A stretch of 64,000 nt of DNA from JABDKJ01 sp964609215. Lineage in GTDB: Bacteria > Bacteroidota > Bacteroidia > Flavobacteriales_D > JABDKJ01. Numbering within the stretch: position 1 is the first letter of the stretch; every line of letters starts with the position of its first letter. The position numbers and the translations under genes were made by a program. Below, in pieces: positions 51,515 to 59,429 of this stretch. Under the pieces are notes generated by a model. The model had not been told where the DNA came from. It did not search any database and was given only the letters and a program-made list of their open reading frames with translations. The stretch is from contig CAZSQZ010000004.1 of assembly GCA_964609215.1 (NCBI GenBank), forward strand, positions 186,001-250,000, read 5' to 3'.

Positions 51515-51966
51515 TACTCTTTGTTTTTTGTATCCATCCAAATAGTTACTGGCCCATCATTTAGCAAACGCACTTTCATATCTGCTCCAAAAACTCCTGT
51601 TTCTATTGATTTTTCAAGAACCATTTCTAAATGCTTTTTAAAGTCTTCATAAATCGGTATTGCAATATCTGGGTGTGCAGCTTTAATATAAGATGGTCTA
51701 TTTCCCTTTTTAACTTTTGCATGTAGAGTAAATTGCGAGATGAGTAATATGTCTCCCTTTGTTTCCAATATTGACCGATTCATTATCCCTGCATCATCAC
51801 CAAAAATTCTAAGGTTTGCAATTTTGTTGCACAACCATTCAATATCGCTCTTTTCGTCCGCCTCTTCAATACCCAATAAAACTAATAATCCTCCTTCTAT
51901 TTTCCCATTAACCTTTCCATGAATGGTTACAGATGCTTCTGTTACTCTTTGCACTAATGCTCGCAT
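51514..51966 (-). CDS. dtd: D-aminoacyl-tRNA deacylase
   Basis: Dtd frees D-amino acids from tRNA, proofreading translation. The 150-residue protein starts MRALVQRVTEASVTIHGKVNGKIEGGLLVLLGIE, has the active-site SQFTL (LLISQFTLHAKVKKGNRPSY) and the Gly-cisPro-like NDGPVTIWMD at the C-terminus. Length is standard. It leads a four-gene overlapping minus-strand run. Divergent from the DinB gene, with 41 bp between the start codons. Confidence 0.96.
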   Translation of the reverse strand: MRALVQRVTEASVTIHGKVNGKIEGGLLVLLGIEEADEKSDIEWLCNKIANLRIFGDDAGIMNRSILETKGDILLISQFTLHAKVKKGNRPSYIKAAHPDIAIPIYEDFKKHLEMVLEKSIETGVFGADMKVRLLNDGPVTIWMDTKNKE

Positions 51967-52007
51967 GGCACTAATTTACGTCTCTAATTGATATATTTAA
52001 ATCAATT

Positions 52008-52517
52008 ATGAATCATTTAGAAATTGCCGAACAATTAAAAAGCAATGCTCAGGTTTTTAAATTCCTTTTTGTCGATTTGAGTAAAGAACAACTATTATGG
52101 AAAGAGGCTGAAAATAAATGGTCTCTCTTGGAGATTCTTTGCCATCTAAGAGATGAAGAAAAGGAAGATTGGCAAACAAGAACAAAACATGCACTGAATA
52201 ATTCAGAAGGCGATCCACCACCGATAAATCCTGAGGCTTGGGTAAAGGAAAGAAATTATCAGGGCGAATCATTTGAAGACGTATTGGAAGAATTTCTTAA
52301 AAGAAGAAATCAATCTGTACAATGGTTGCAATCACTGAAAAATCCAAATTGGTCCAATTACTATGAGCACCCAAAGCTGGGTACTCAAACAGCTCAAATG
52401 TTTTTGGAAAATTGGTTAGCACACGACTATATGCACATAAGGCAAATAAACAGAATCAAGTATTTGCATTTCAATTCTAAAGCCAATGAAGATTTGTCAT
52501 ATGCCGGAGAATGGTAA
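52008..52517 (+). CDS. DinB-family protein
   Basis: The 169-residue protein is a DinB-like four-helix bundle: KWSLLEILCHLRDEE near residue 39-53 supplies one metal-ligand His, and NWLAHDYMHIRQINRIK near the C-terminus supplies the paired histidines H-x3-H. Such proteins bind a divalent metal and use thiol cofactors; substrates are unknown. A -7-like TATATTTA (51992-51999) is only nine bases upstream. It precedes a DoxX-like gene by 9 bp. Confidence 0.9.
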   Translation: MNHLEIAEQLKSNAQVFKFLFVDLSKEQLLWKEAENKWSLLEILCHLRDEEKEDWQTRTKHALNNSEGDPPPINPEAWVKERNYQGESFEDVLEEFLKRRNQSVQWLQSLKNPNWSNYYEHPKLGTQTAQMFLENWLAHDYMHIRQINRIKYLHFNSKANEDLSYAGEW

Positions 52518-52526
52518 TTTTATAGT

Positions 52527-52907
52527 ATGAATTGGAGCAAAATTCTTTATTGGGTAGGTACCGCCCTGATGTGTGCAATTTTCATTTTTTCGGCTTCCAT
52601 GTATTTCTCGAAAACTGAAATGGTAAAGGGCTTTTTCACCATACTGGGTTTTCCAACATGGATTGTAATTCCATTAGCCATTGCAAAAGTAGCTGCGCTT
52701 ATCGCTATTCTAAGTAGAAAATTTAAGCTTCTTATGGAATGGGCTTATGCGGGACTTTTCTTTGATGCTGTCCTTGCTTTTTCTGCGCACTATCATGCTG
52801 GCGATCATGGCTATTTGTTCTCTATTATTGCCATTGTAGGTATACTTCTCTCCAGAATAATGCTTCCAAAAGCTTTTCCAAATCAAAATATTTATTCAGT
52901 AATTTAA
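52527..52907 (+). CDS. DoxX-family membrane protein
   Basis: The 126-residue protein has four membrane segments (WVGTALMCAIFIFSASMYF, GFPTWIVIPLAIAKVAALIAILS, LMEWAYAGLFFDAVLAFSAHYHAGD, YLFSIIAIVGILLSRIML), matching the DoxX/DUF3429-like group. The family has been linked to oxidoreductase complexes, but the role here is unknown. It lies between the DinB and FKBP genes with gaps of 9 and 3 bp, so all three are co-transcribed. Confidence 0.85.
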   Translation: MNWSKILYWVGTALMCAIFIFSASMYFSKTEMVKGFFTILGFPTWIVIPLAIAKVAALIAILSRKFKLLMEWAYAGLFFDAVLAFSAHYHAGDHGYLFSIIAIVGILLSRIMLPKAFPNQNIYSVI

Positions 52908-52910
52908 GTC

Positions 52911-53357
52911 ATGAAAAAATTCATTCTTCCTATTTTCATCATCATCTGTTGTTTTGCGTGTAACAAAGAAGAAAGACAAGCGGATGAGGACAGGCAAATC
53001 ATTCTCGATTATATAGAAGACAATAACCTAGATGCAATTGAAGGTGATAGAGGTTTGTTTTATGTTATAGACAATCAAGGGAGCGGAGAAAGTCCGACCA
53101 TCAGCTCTAGTGTCACAGTAGCATATACAGGATATTTTACAGACGGTGGAGTTTTTGACCAAAGTGGTGCTGGTGGAATTACCTTTCCGCTTACCGGTGT
53201 TATTGAAGGGTGGCAAATTGGCATTCCGCTTTTTCAGGAAGGAGGAACAGGTACACTGCTAATTCCATCAGCTATTGCTTACGGACCTAACGGAACTTCT
53301 GGTATTCCCGGAAATACAGTTATACTATTTGATATCGATTTAATTGACGTTCAATAA
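52911..53357 (+). CDS. FKBP-type peptidyl-prolyl isomerase lipoprotein
   Basis: The 148-residue protein starts with a lipoprotein signal whose lipidated Cys is C17 (ICCFACNKEE). Residues ~45-148 are an FKBP domain: VTVAYTGYFTDGGVFDQSG, ITFPLTGVIEGWQIGIPLFQEGGTGTLLIPSAIAYG, GIPGNTVILFDIDLIDV. It catalyses proline cis-trans isomerisation during folding of envelope proteins, anchored in a membrane facing the periplasm. It follows DoxX by 3 bp. Confidence 0.95.
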   Translation: MKKFILPIFIIICCFACNKEERQADEDRQIILDYIEDNNLDAIEGDRGLFYVIDNQGSGESPTISSSVTVAYTGYFTDGGVFDQSGAGGITFPLTGVIEGWQIGIPLFQEGGTGTLLIPSAIAYGPNGTSGIPGNTVILFDIDLIDVQ

Positions 53358-53381
53358 TTGTAGTTTTTGTTAGTATCTTAT

Positions 53382-53422
53382 ATGTTTTGGTTTTTTATCT
53401 TGAAGGATTAAAACCAAAACAT
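53382..53422 (+). promoter_or_regulatory. Perfect 13-bp hairpin overlapping the start codon of the 53421 gene
   Basis: ATGTTTTGGTTTT (53382-53394) pairs perfectly with AAAACCAAAACAT (53410-53422), loop 15 nt. The 3' arm contains the first two bases of the ATG at 53421. No T-run follows, so it is not a classic terminator. In a transcript reading through from the FKBP gene it would hide the start codon; it may alternatively be a protein-binding palindrome. Confidence 0.55.
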
Positions 53423-54353
53423 GAAACATTTTTTACTCTTAATTTTTTCTTCTTTTTCAATTCATTCTATAGCACAAACAGGAGTAGATTATTTAGATTG
53501 GATTCATATAGATTTTGAAGATCCAGACTTCTATGAATATATTTTAATAAACCCAGATGATTCCTTAAACATTTGGAACATTGGTAATACAGCCAAATTC
53601 AACTCCGATACTCTTGGTTTATTTACGGATACCAACCTAACTTACGCGAACAATGTTCATTCTTGGTTTCAAATTCAGTTAAATAACCATATTCAGGGTG
53701 GACCCACAACTATCGAAATGAATTACGAATTATCTACTCAAAACGGTGATGGATTGTATATCGAAGTTTCTTATGATAATGGGAACTCATTTGAAAATGT
53801 AATTTACGATACTATTCCGGGGCAATGGCAAGGGTCCTATAATCCGTATTTTTCATTTAATTTATACAATGAGTCAGATACTTTATTCAATGCTGAGCCT
53901 GGATTTAGTGGCGAGACCATACAAAACCTTTGGTTACAATGGCAGGATCTCTGTCTCGGCCAAGGAAGAAATTTTACAGATGCGGATACCGCTATTGTTA
54001 GATTTAATTTTATTAGTGACAGTATTCCAAGTAATCATACAGGCATTATCATTTCAAACTTGGAAATTATTATTCCAGTATGTTCGAGTATTAACGAACT
54101 AGAAAGCAACCAATTCGAACTCATTCAAAACCCTACTCATGACTTCATAGAAATGAGAAGTTTGGAAACCACTTTTTCCAATTACAGCTATGAAATCTAT
54201 AATCTAACAGGGAGATTAATTGAAAGTAATTCTGGACTATATGAGTCTGTCTTCAGAATAGATATGAAGAGCCATGCAAACGGAAGCTACTTCCTTCTTA
54301 TTCTAGATGAAGACAACGGCATTGTCTCTAGACACAAGGTCATTAAAAATTAA
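53421..54353 (+). CDS. Secreted protein with T9SS type A sorting domain
   Basis: The 310-residue protein has a signal peptide (MKHFLLLIFSSFSIHSIAQ). Residues ~20-225 form a beta-sandwich-like region (IEMNYELSTQNGDGLYIEVSYDNGNSFENVIYD) of no recognised family. The C-terminus (FELIQNPTHDFIEM, YEIYNLTGRLIESN, GSYFLLILDEDN, RHKVIKN) is a T9SS type A sorting domain in which the usual YPNP reads IQNP. A hairpin overlaps its start codon. Its stop overlaps that of the convergent TonB-dependent receptor gene by 4 bp. Confidence 0.85.
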   Translation: MKHFLLLIFSSFSIHSIAQTGVDYLDWIHIDFEDPDFYEYILINPDDSLNIWNIGNTAKFNSDTLGLFTDTNLTYANNVHSWFQIQLNNHIQGGPTTIEMNYELSTQNGDGLYIEVSYDNGNSFENVIYDTIPGQWQGSYNPYFSFNLYNESDTLFNAEPGFSGETIQNLWLQWQDLCLGQGRNFTDADTAIVRFNFISDSIPSNHTGIIISNLEIIIPVCSSINELESNQFELIQNPTHDFIEMRSLETTFSNYSYEIYNLTGRLIESNSGLYESVFRIDMKSHANGSYFLLILDEDNGIVSRHKVIKN

Positions 54354-56761
54354 AATTCTATTACAATACCTAAGGACGGCAAAACAGTTCCTGCCGGATT
54401 AGCCACTTGTCTTAATAAATAGCGAGACGGATCTGTTGGATCAATGGTTGCCTGATTGTTTGCGTCTCTAATGATATCAATATAAGGAACATCCTGATAC
54501 TCGAATGCATAGACATTTTCTATATCCAGATACAAATTCAAAGTCCACTTTTCAAAAAAGTATCTTTTGTCAATTCTCACATCTAATTGATGAATCGTTT
54601 GTATGCGTTCTGTATTCAAAAGATCGTAATTTAAGACTCCTTCTCCAGTAGCATCCCATACTGGAATCAAAGAAGACCTTTCCAAGTCCCAAGGTGTATA
54701 AGGAGCTCCGCCAAACAATCTCCATTTCACACCCAATTCCCAGTTATTCTTGAATTTCTTACCTCCAGTAAAGGTTACCAAAAATCGATTATCCCAAGCA
54801 GAAGGAGCAAAGGCGCCATCATTTCCAGTAAACTCACTTCTCACAAGCGTAACTGCCAAAATACCGTATATGCCCTTCTTTAATTTTCTTTGAAAAAGAA
54901 ACTCTAAACCATAAGCTCTTCCTTCAGAATTTGAATTGGCTGCATCGTTTCCAACCACACCAAAATCAGCTCCTAAATTTGCAAGAGAAACAGAATCTCT
55001 TAGGAGAAAAGGATAATCAAAATATTTCTTATAGAATCCCTCAATACTGATCTGCGTATTATTGGGCAAGTTCTTTTTCACACCTGCTACTAGATGTCTA
55101 TTTGAAATATATTTTATTCCATTGTTTCTATTGACCAAAGTATTGTTCGAATCTCTAAAACCTAGAATTGTATAAGCAGGTAATTGGAAAAAGTGTCCTG
55201 CATTAAAGTTAAAACTCCAGGTAGGCGCGAAAGAATAGGAAAGAGAAAGTCTAGGCGAAAATTGTTCAAAAGGGCTATTCGTTTCATCCGAATAATTACT
55301 AAAATCTGTTCTAAAGCCAAATGAGGTCTGTAGTCTTCTTTCCAAAAAGGATTTACTGACTTGTCCAAACAAACCATATTTCCAAAAGTCCAGTTCAGAG
55401 TCAAAATCTAACAAGAACACTTGACCATCAAAAGCCACATCTTTTCGGAAAGTAGAATTTAGATACTTTGCACTCTCCAGGTTGAAACCATAATTCCATT
55501 TCCAGTTTGCCTTTCTATGTATAGACTCAAAACGAAACTTATTTTCAATTTCTTCAGAGGTGAACGTAAAGTTCAAATCCTCTATCAGCCCTGTGTTGTT
55601 CTCAAATTTCTCTGCTTGATTGTTTAAGTGATTCCTGCTTAAAACAAAGGTTTGAAAACTGTTTTTACCAAAATGTTTGTATCTAATTCCCGTGGTGTAA
55701 GACCATTGGGAGTTTTCAGGAATATTACCTAGCGCATACAAATTACGGTCAAGTATTTCCGGATCATCTATATCTACAATTGAATTTGCATTGAGAACAA
55801 AATCATCTATTGCTCCTAAAGCCAAAAATGTCAGTTCATTCTTGGTATCAATCTTCAATTTGTATTTAAGTTGAGCGTCATTGTAGGTGGGAAGAAAGGG
55901 TAATTGGAGTGCTTCAAAAAGAAACTGCAAATAACTTCTACGAACCGAAAAAATCAAACCAGATTTTTCTCCGAGTGGCATATCTAAAGTTAATCCTGCG
56001 TCACTGGAGCCCAATGTAAAATTCAGGTTGGTTTGAGTGGTATTGGCGTCCTTTTGTGTTAACTCCATTATTGAACTCAATGCATTTCCTCTATTAGCCG
56101 GAAAAGCACCGGTATAAAAATCCACCTCTTTAATAAAGTTCACATTAATCAATCCTACAGGGCCTCCACTTGAGCCTTGAGTGCTGAAATGATTTATGGT
56201 TGGAATTTCTATACCATCTATGTAAAAGCGATTCTCCGCAGGTGAGCCTCCTCTAATAATAATATCGTTCCTGAAATTCGGGCTTGAAGCTACTCCAGGC
56301 AAGGATTGTACAACCTTGGAAATATCTCTATTTCCTCCTGGGTTTCTTTCGATCTCTGAGACACCAATTGTTCTTAGTGACACAGGACTCTCTTCTCTGG
56401 ATTTAAAGACTTCCGCCTTAATTACAACTTCAGTCAACGATGCAGTGCTCTGCTTTAATGAAATATCGTAAATAGCGGGTTTTGAATTAAAGACCTGAAC
56501 TTCAAAAATGGTCTGGGTTTCGTATCCAATATAGGAGGCGACCAAATTATAGAGACCCGGTTCAAGACCTGTAATGGAATAATTTCCATCTATGTCAGCA
56601 GAAGCACCTGTTGTTGTTCCTTCTATAACAACTGTTGCTCCTATTAATGCTTCATTCGAGATTTCATCGACTATTTTTCCGCGAATAATACCTTGTTGAC
56701 CAAAAATACTTGGTGCAAAAAAAACAATAAATAAGGTCAAATAAAATCTCATCATTTGCAT
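54350..56761 (-). CDS. TonB-dependent receptor with carboxypeptidase-like regulatory domain
   Basis: The 803-residue protein has a signal peptide (to SIFGQ), an N-terminal CarboxypepD_reg-like domain (~22-105: GIIRGKIVDEISNEALIGATVVIEGTTTGASADIDGNYSI), a plug domain (~125-235: ISKVVQSLPGVASSPNFRNDIIIRGGSPAENRFYIDGIEI), and a 22-strand-type barrel to the end. It imports an unknown ligand through the outer membrane using TonB energy. No SusD partner lies nearby, so it is not a SusCD pair. The start may be either of the ATGs at 56761, 56755 or 56752 (MQMMRFY). A -7-like TAACTTTA lies at 56789-56796 on the minus strand. Confidence 0.93.
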   Translation of the reverse strand: MQMMRFYLTLFIVFFAPSIFGQQGIIRGKIVDEISNEALIGATVVIEGTTTGASADIDGNYSITGLEPGLYNLVASYIGYETQTIFEVQVFNSKPAIYDISLKQSTASLTEVVIKAEVFKSREESPVSLRTIGVSEIERNPGGNRDISKVVQSLPGVASSPNFRNDIIIRGGSPAENRFYIDGIEIPTINHFSTQGSSGGPVGLINVNFIKEVDFYTGAFPANRGNALSSIMELTQKDANTTQTNLNFTLGSSDAGLTLDMPLGEKSGLIFSVRRSYLQFLFEALQLPFLPTYNDAQLKYKLKIDTKNELTFLALGAIDDFVLNANSIVDIDDPEILDRNLYALGNIPENSQWSYTTGIRYKHFGKNSFQTFVLSRNHLNNQAEKFENNTGLIEDLNFTFTSEEIENKFRFESIHRKANWKWNYGFNLESAKYLNSTFRKDVAFDGQVFLLDFDSELDFWKYGLFGQVSKSFLERRLQTSFGFRTDFSNYSDETNSPFEQFSPRLSLSYSFAPTWSFNFNAGHFFQLPAYTILGFRDSNNTLVNRNNGIKYISNRHLVAGVKKNLPNNTQISIEGFYKKYFDYPFLLRDSVSLANLGADFGVVGNDAANSNSEGRAYGLEFLFQRKLKKGIYGILAVTLVRSEFTGNDGAFAPSAWDNRFLVTFTGGKKFKNNWELGVKWRLFGGAPYTPWDLERSSLIPVWDATGEGVLNYDLLNTERIQTIHQLDVRIDKRYFFEKWTLNLYLDIENVYAFEYQDVPYIDIIRDANNQATIDPTDPSRYLLRQVANPAGTVLPSLGIVIEF

Positions 56762-57316
56762 TGTAATTAAAGAACAGAGATTAATTTTTAAAGTTAGCCT
56801 AAAGAAAAGTCTAAAAATCTATATAACGATTTCTTTATTCGAAAGTCTCAATAAATGAAAATCCATCTTAAAAAAGCTACCTATTCCATGGGTAAAACAT
56901 TCTTAAATAATTGCCTTGATCTTGTTCTAAAAATACTAAGATAAATCGAACTTTGAAATCCCTTTTCCCAAAAAATGGTGTTTATCAAATCTATAAGGGT
57001 TTCAACTCTTAAATAATCTATAACGCTTAAAAATCCTTCTTTAACACTTGTAACCTATCCGTTTTAAATTGCTCTTTACCTTAAATATGTCATTACTAAT
57101 CCTTTAATTTTTTTTATTCTTTAATAATTATTCTGTCACAATTCAATTTTGACTTTGCTTCATATAGAAAGAATTCTTATCTTATGTGGATTAAAAAAAT
57201 AATTTTCCTTTGGAAAGAGCTTTAAAATATGTTTAATGTACAATGAAATATATAAGTTTCCCAGTGGGAGAAAGCCGAGCATTTGCATTAAACTAAAAGC
57301 AAGAGGTGTTAGGAAT
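56762..57316. other. 555-bp AT-rich intergenic region
   Basis: The gap between divergent genes holds promoter-like elements for the TonB-dependent receptor (TAACTTTA, minus strand, 56789-56796) and for the T9SS gene (TATGTTTA, 57228-57235, with TTTG 15 bp upstream). The longest ORF is the upstream extension of the 57317 gene. I see no tRNA, repeat or protein relic. The stretch 56850-57150 has many stop codons in all frames. Confidence 0.5.
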
Positions 57317-58639
57317 ATGATATGGGAATTATTCTTTTCAATTCTCTCTATTTTTATATCACAGGTTTCAATTGGACAAAATTTAGTCATCAACCCGAGT
57401 TTTGAAGCCGTTTTAAATTGTCCAGTGAGAATTACCTCACCTTGCTGTACGAATGTAAATTTGCAGACTTTTCCAAATGCAAATTCTGTAACTAACTGGC
57501 ATTCAATTTTCCTATCATCGGATTATTACAATAGCTGTGGAATAGATGGACTTGCAATACCTTCAAGCAGCGCATTTTTTATCACACCAGGAAATCAACC
57601 CGATCCCAGAACAGGAGAAGGATATGCTGGTATTATTTCCTTTAGAGACAATGGTTCTTCTGCTGGACAAGAATATATAATGGGTAATTTATCATCTCCC
57701 TTAATTATAGGTCAGGAGTATGGAGTTGAGTTTTATGCTTATTTATCTAGTAATTCAAAAAGTGCTATTTCCAGTTTAGGAGCTTTATTTTTAGATGCAC
57801 CTATAACGTCTCCGAACAATCAATCAGTTTTTTCTCAAACAGGCCAATCCTTTGACATCGTTTCAAATAGTGTAATTGATCACCAGTCTAATTGGACCCA
57901 AGTTTGCGGAACTTTTACCGCAACTTCAACAAGTGAATATATTGTTATTGGAAATATTTTTTCTGATCAGAATACACCTGGGATAATAACAACAGGAATC
58001 TCGGTATTACCAGGAGGTTCGAATGCATGGAGTGGAGCCTATTATTTTATCGATGATATCAATGTAGAACCAATCGGACTGACTTCTAATTTTTGTGAAA
58101 TGTCTACGCTTCCAGTAGAACTGGCTGACTTTAAAGCTGAGCAAAAAAGTGGTTTCAATGAAATCAAATGGACAACATTTTCCGAAACCAACAATGAGTA
58201 TTTCAGCCTGTTACATAGAGATGGAAATGGTGATTTTATTGAAATAAAAAGGATTTTTGGCCAAGGAAATTCTACAAATGTCAACACCTATTCGTACAAA
58301 CACCCTTTTCCCGAGGAGATTGAATATTATAAATTGAAACAAGTAGATTTTGATGGTCAATTCGAATACTCAAATGTAATCTCTTTAAAAAGAAAAATTT
58401 CTCAGGATATTGTGATTTATCCTAATCCATCTGACAATTTATTGATGCTCGAAGGTGACCTTAAAAAATTTAATACGGAAAAATGGATGCTTAACGATGT
58501 AATGGGGAAAAATGTGAGTTCTATGGTTCAATTAATATGGTCTTCAGAAAGTAAAATTCAATTAAACATAAGTCTTCTTGAAACAGGGATATATTATTTA
58601 ATTATAAATGACAATTCTTATAAAATCATGAAAAATTAA
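57317..58639 (+). CDS. T9SS-secreted protein with the PSFE-type domain found in OmpA proteins
   Basis: From the ATG at 57317 the protein has 440 residues with a signal peptide (MIWELFFSILSIFISQVSIGQ); the frame is open from 57236, but that part is not signal-like. Residues ~22-265 (NLVINPSFEAVLNCPVRI, GYAGIISFRDNG, EYIMGNLSSPLIIGQEYGVEFYAYLSSNSKSAISSLGALF, GAYYFIDDINVEPIG) are the same domain as in the four OmpA proteins. Residues ~280-360 (PVELADFKAEQKSGFNEIKWTTFSETNNEYFSL) form an Ig-like linker. The end (IVIYPNPSDNLLMLEGD, NISLLETGIYYLII) is a T9SS type A sorting domain. Confidence 0.9.
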   Translation: MIWELFFSILSIFISQVSIGQNLVINPSFEAVLNCPVRITSPCCTNVNLQTFPNANSVTNWHSIFLSSDYYNSCGIDGLAIPSSSAFFITPGNQPDPRTGEGYAGIISFRDNGSSAGQEYIMGNLSSPLIIGQEYGVEFYAYLSSNSKSAISSLGALFLDAPITSPNNQSVFSQTGQSFDIVSNSVIDHQSNWTQVCGTFTATSTSEYIVIGNIFSDQNTPGIITTGISVLPGGSNAWSGAYYFIDDINVEPIGLTSNFCEMSTLPVELADFKAEQKSGFNEIKWTTFSETNNEYFSLLHRDGNGDFIEIKRIFGQGNSTNVNTYSYKHPFPEEIEYYKLKQVDFDGQFEYSNVISLKRKISQDIVIYPNPSDNLLMLEGDLKKFNTEKWMLNDVMGKNVSSMVQLIWSSESKIQLNISLLETGIYYLIINDNSYKIMKN

Positions 58640-58790
58640 TTTTATCACATAAAACATTCAATATTGAAAATGCAATCAATTCCATTCTGAACAAAATAAT
58701 TGATTAGCAAGAACCAAAATTTTAGAATTCAATATTTATGTCTCTCATTTCAAAGTCAATTAGGCTTTAACAAAAAGAATTGCTCTATCT

Positions 58791-59417
58791 TCAATACAAA
58801 TTCTCTTCAATTAAAACTCTCAGATCATCGAGATTTATCGTCACTGCTTCCTGAGGCAAATCGCTTAAATCATTGAAGTCTATATGCCCTACTCTTGTAA
58901 TCGTGTTGAACTCTCCGATGGCATGGTCTAAAGATATAAAAGCCATTGTCCTGAATAATTTCTCATCGCTTTTATACTCAGGAATGTATAGACCTATATG
59001 AACTAAGTCATTTTCTTTCTCCAATTCCAAAACTGTTGCTCTGATAATTTTCATATCCAATTTTTTCCCATTCATTCCAATTTCTTGCAAACCAACGGGA
59101 GATCTGAACTTCTCAATAATCCAATTCTCTATTTCTGGAGCTTTGGCAGCAAAGTCTTGAACAGGTTTTACACCTTCCTTTAATCCATCTGGAGTAAGCA
59201 CCAAAATATAACTACCATCTTTGCCTTTTGTGATTTCTGGAAAGACCCTTGAGTCATGACTATGAATAGCACGCGTCAGATCATGATAAACTTGCATATT
59301 TCGGTTTTCAGAATCTATAAAGCGCTCATATATAGACTTATTCTTTACGAACCATTCCCAAAATTCTTCTATACTGTTTGCTGAAAATTTCTTCTTCTTT
59401 TTGAATAATCCAAACAC
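58791..59417 (-). CDS. Conserved hypothetical cytoplasmic protein
   Basis: The 208-residue, acidic protein starts MFGLFKKKKKFSANSIEEFWEWFVKNK and shows no signal peptide or membrane segment. Patterns such as SIEEFWEWF and FRTMAFISLDHAIGEFNTITRVGHIDF are reminiscent of Bacteroidota proteins of unknown function. I cannot name a family. It is 12 bp downstream of the phosphohexomutase gene and so is the last gene of the dapF operon. Confidence 0.75.
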   Translation of the reverse strand: MFGLFKKKKKFSANSIEEFWEWFVKNKSIYERFIDSENRNMQVYHDLTRAIHSHDSRVFPEITKGKDGSYILVLTPDGLKEGVKPVQDFAAKAPEIENWIIEKFRSPVGLQEIGMNGKKLDMKIIRATVLELEKENDLVHIGLYIPEYKSDEKLFRTMAFISLDHAIGEFNTITRVGHIDFNDLSDLPQEAVTINLDDLRVLIEENLY

Positions 59418-59429
59418 TAATTTCGCTTT

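Noticed and set aside
54350..56761. The TonB-dependent receptor as part of a SusCD polysaccharide utilisation locus
   Set aside because: No SusD-like lipoprotein, glycoside hydrolase or ECF sigma/anti-sigma pair is adjacent; both neighbours are T9SS cargo genes.
57236..57316. The leader before the 57317 gene as a possible riboswitch (it contains CCCAGTGGGAGAAAGCCGAG)
   Set aside because: It has a G+C-richer segment but no paired stems or junction that match a known riboswitch, and no terminator or sequestering helix follows.
58672..58706. A weak 8-bp hairpin (AATCAATT/AATTGATT) between convergent genes at 58640-58790
   Set aside because: The stem has a single G-C pair and a 16-nt loop and is not followed by a T-run on either strand.
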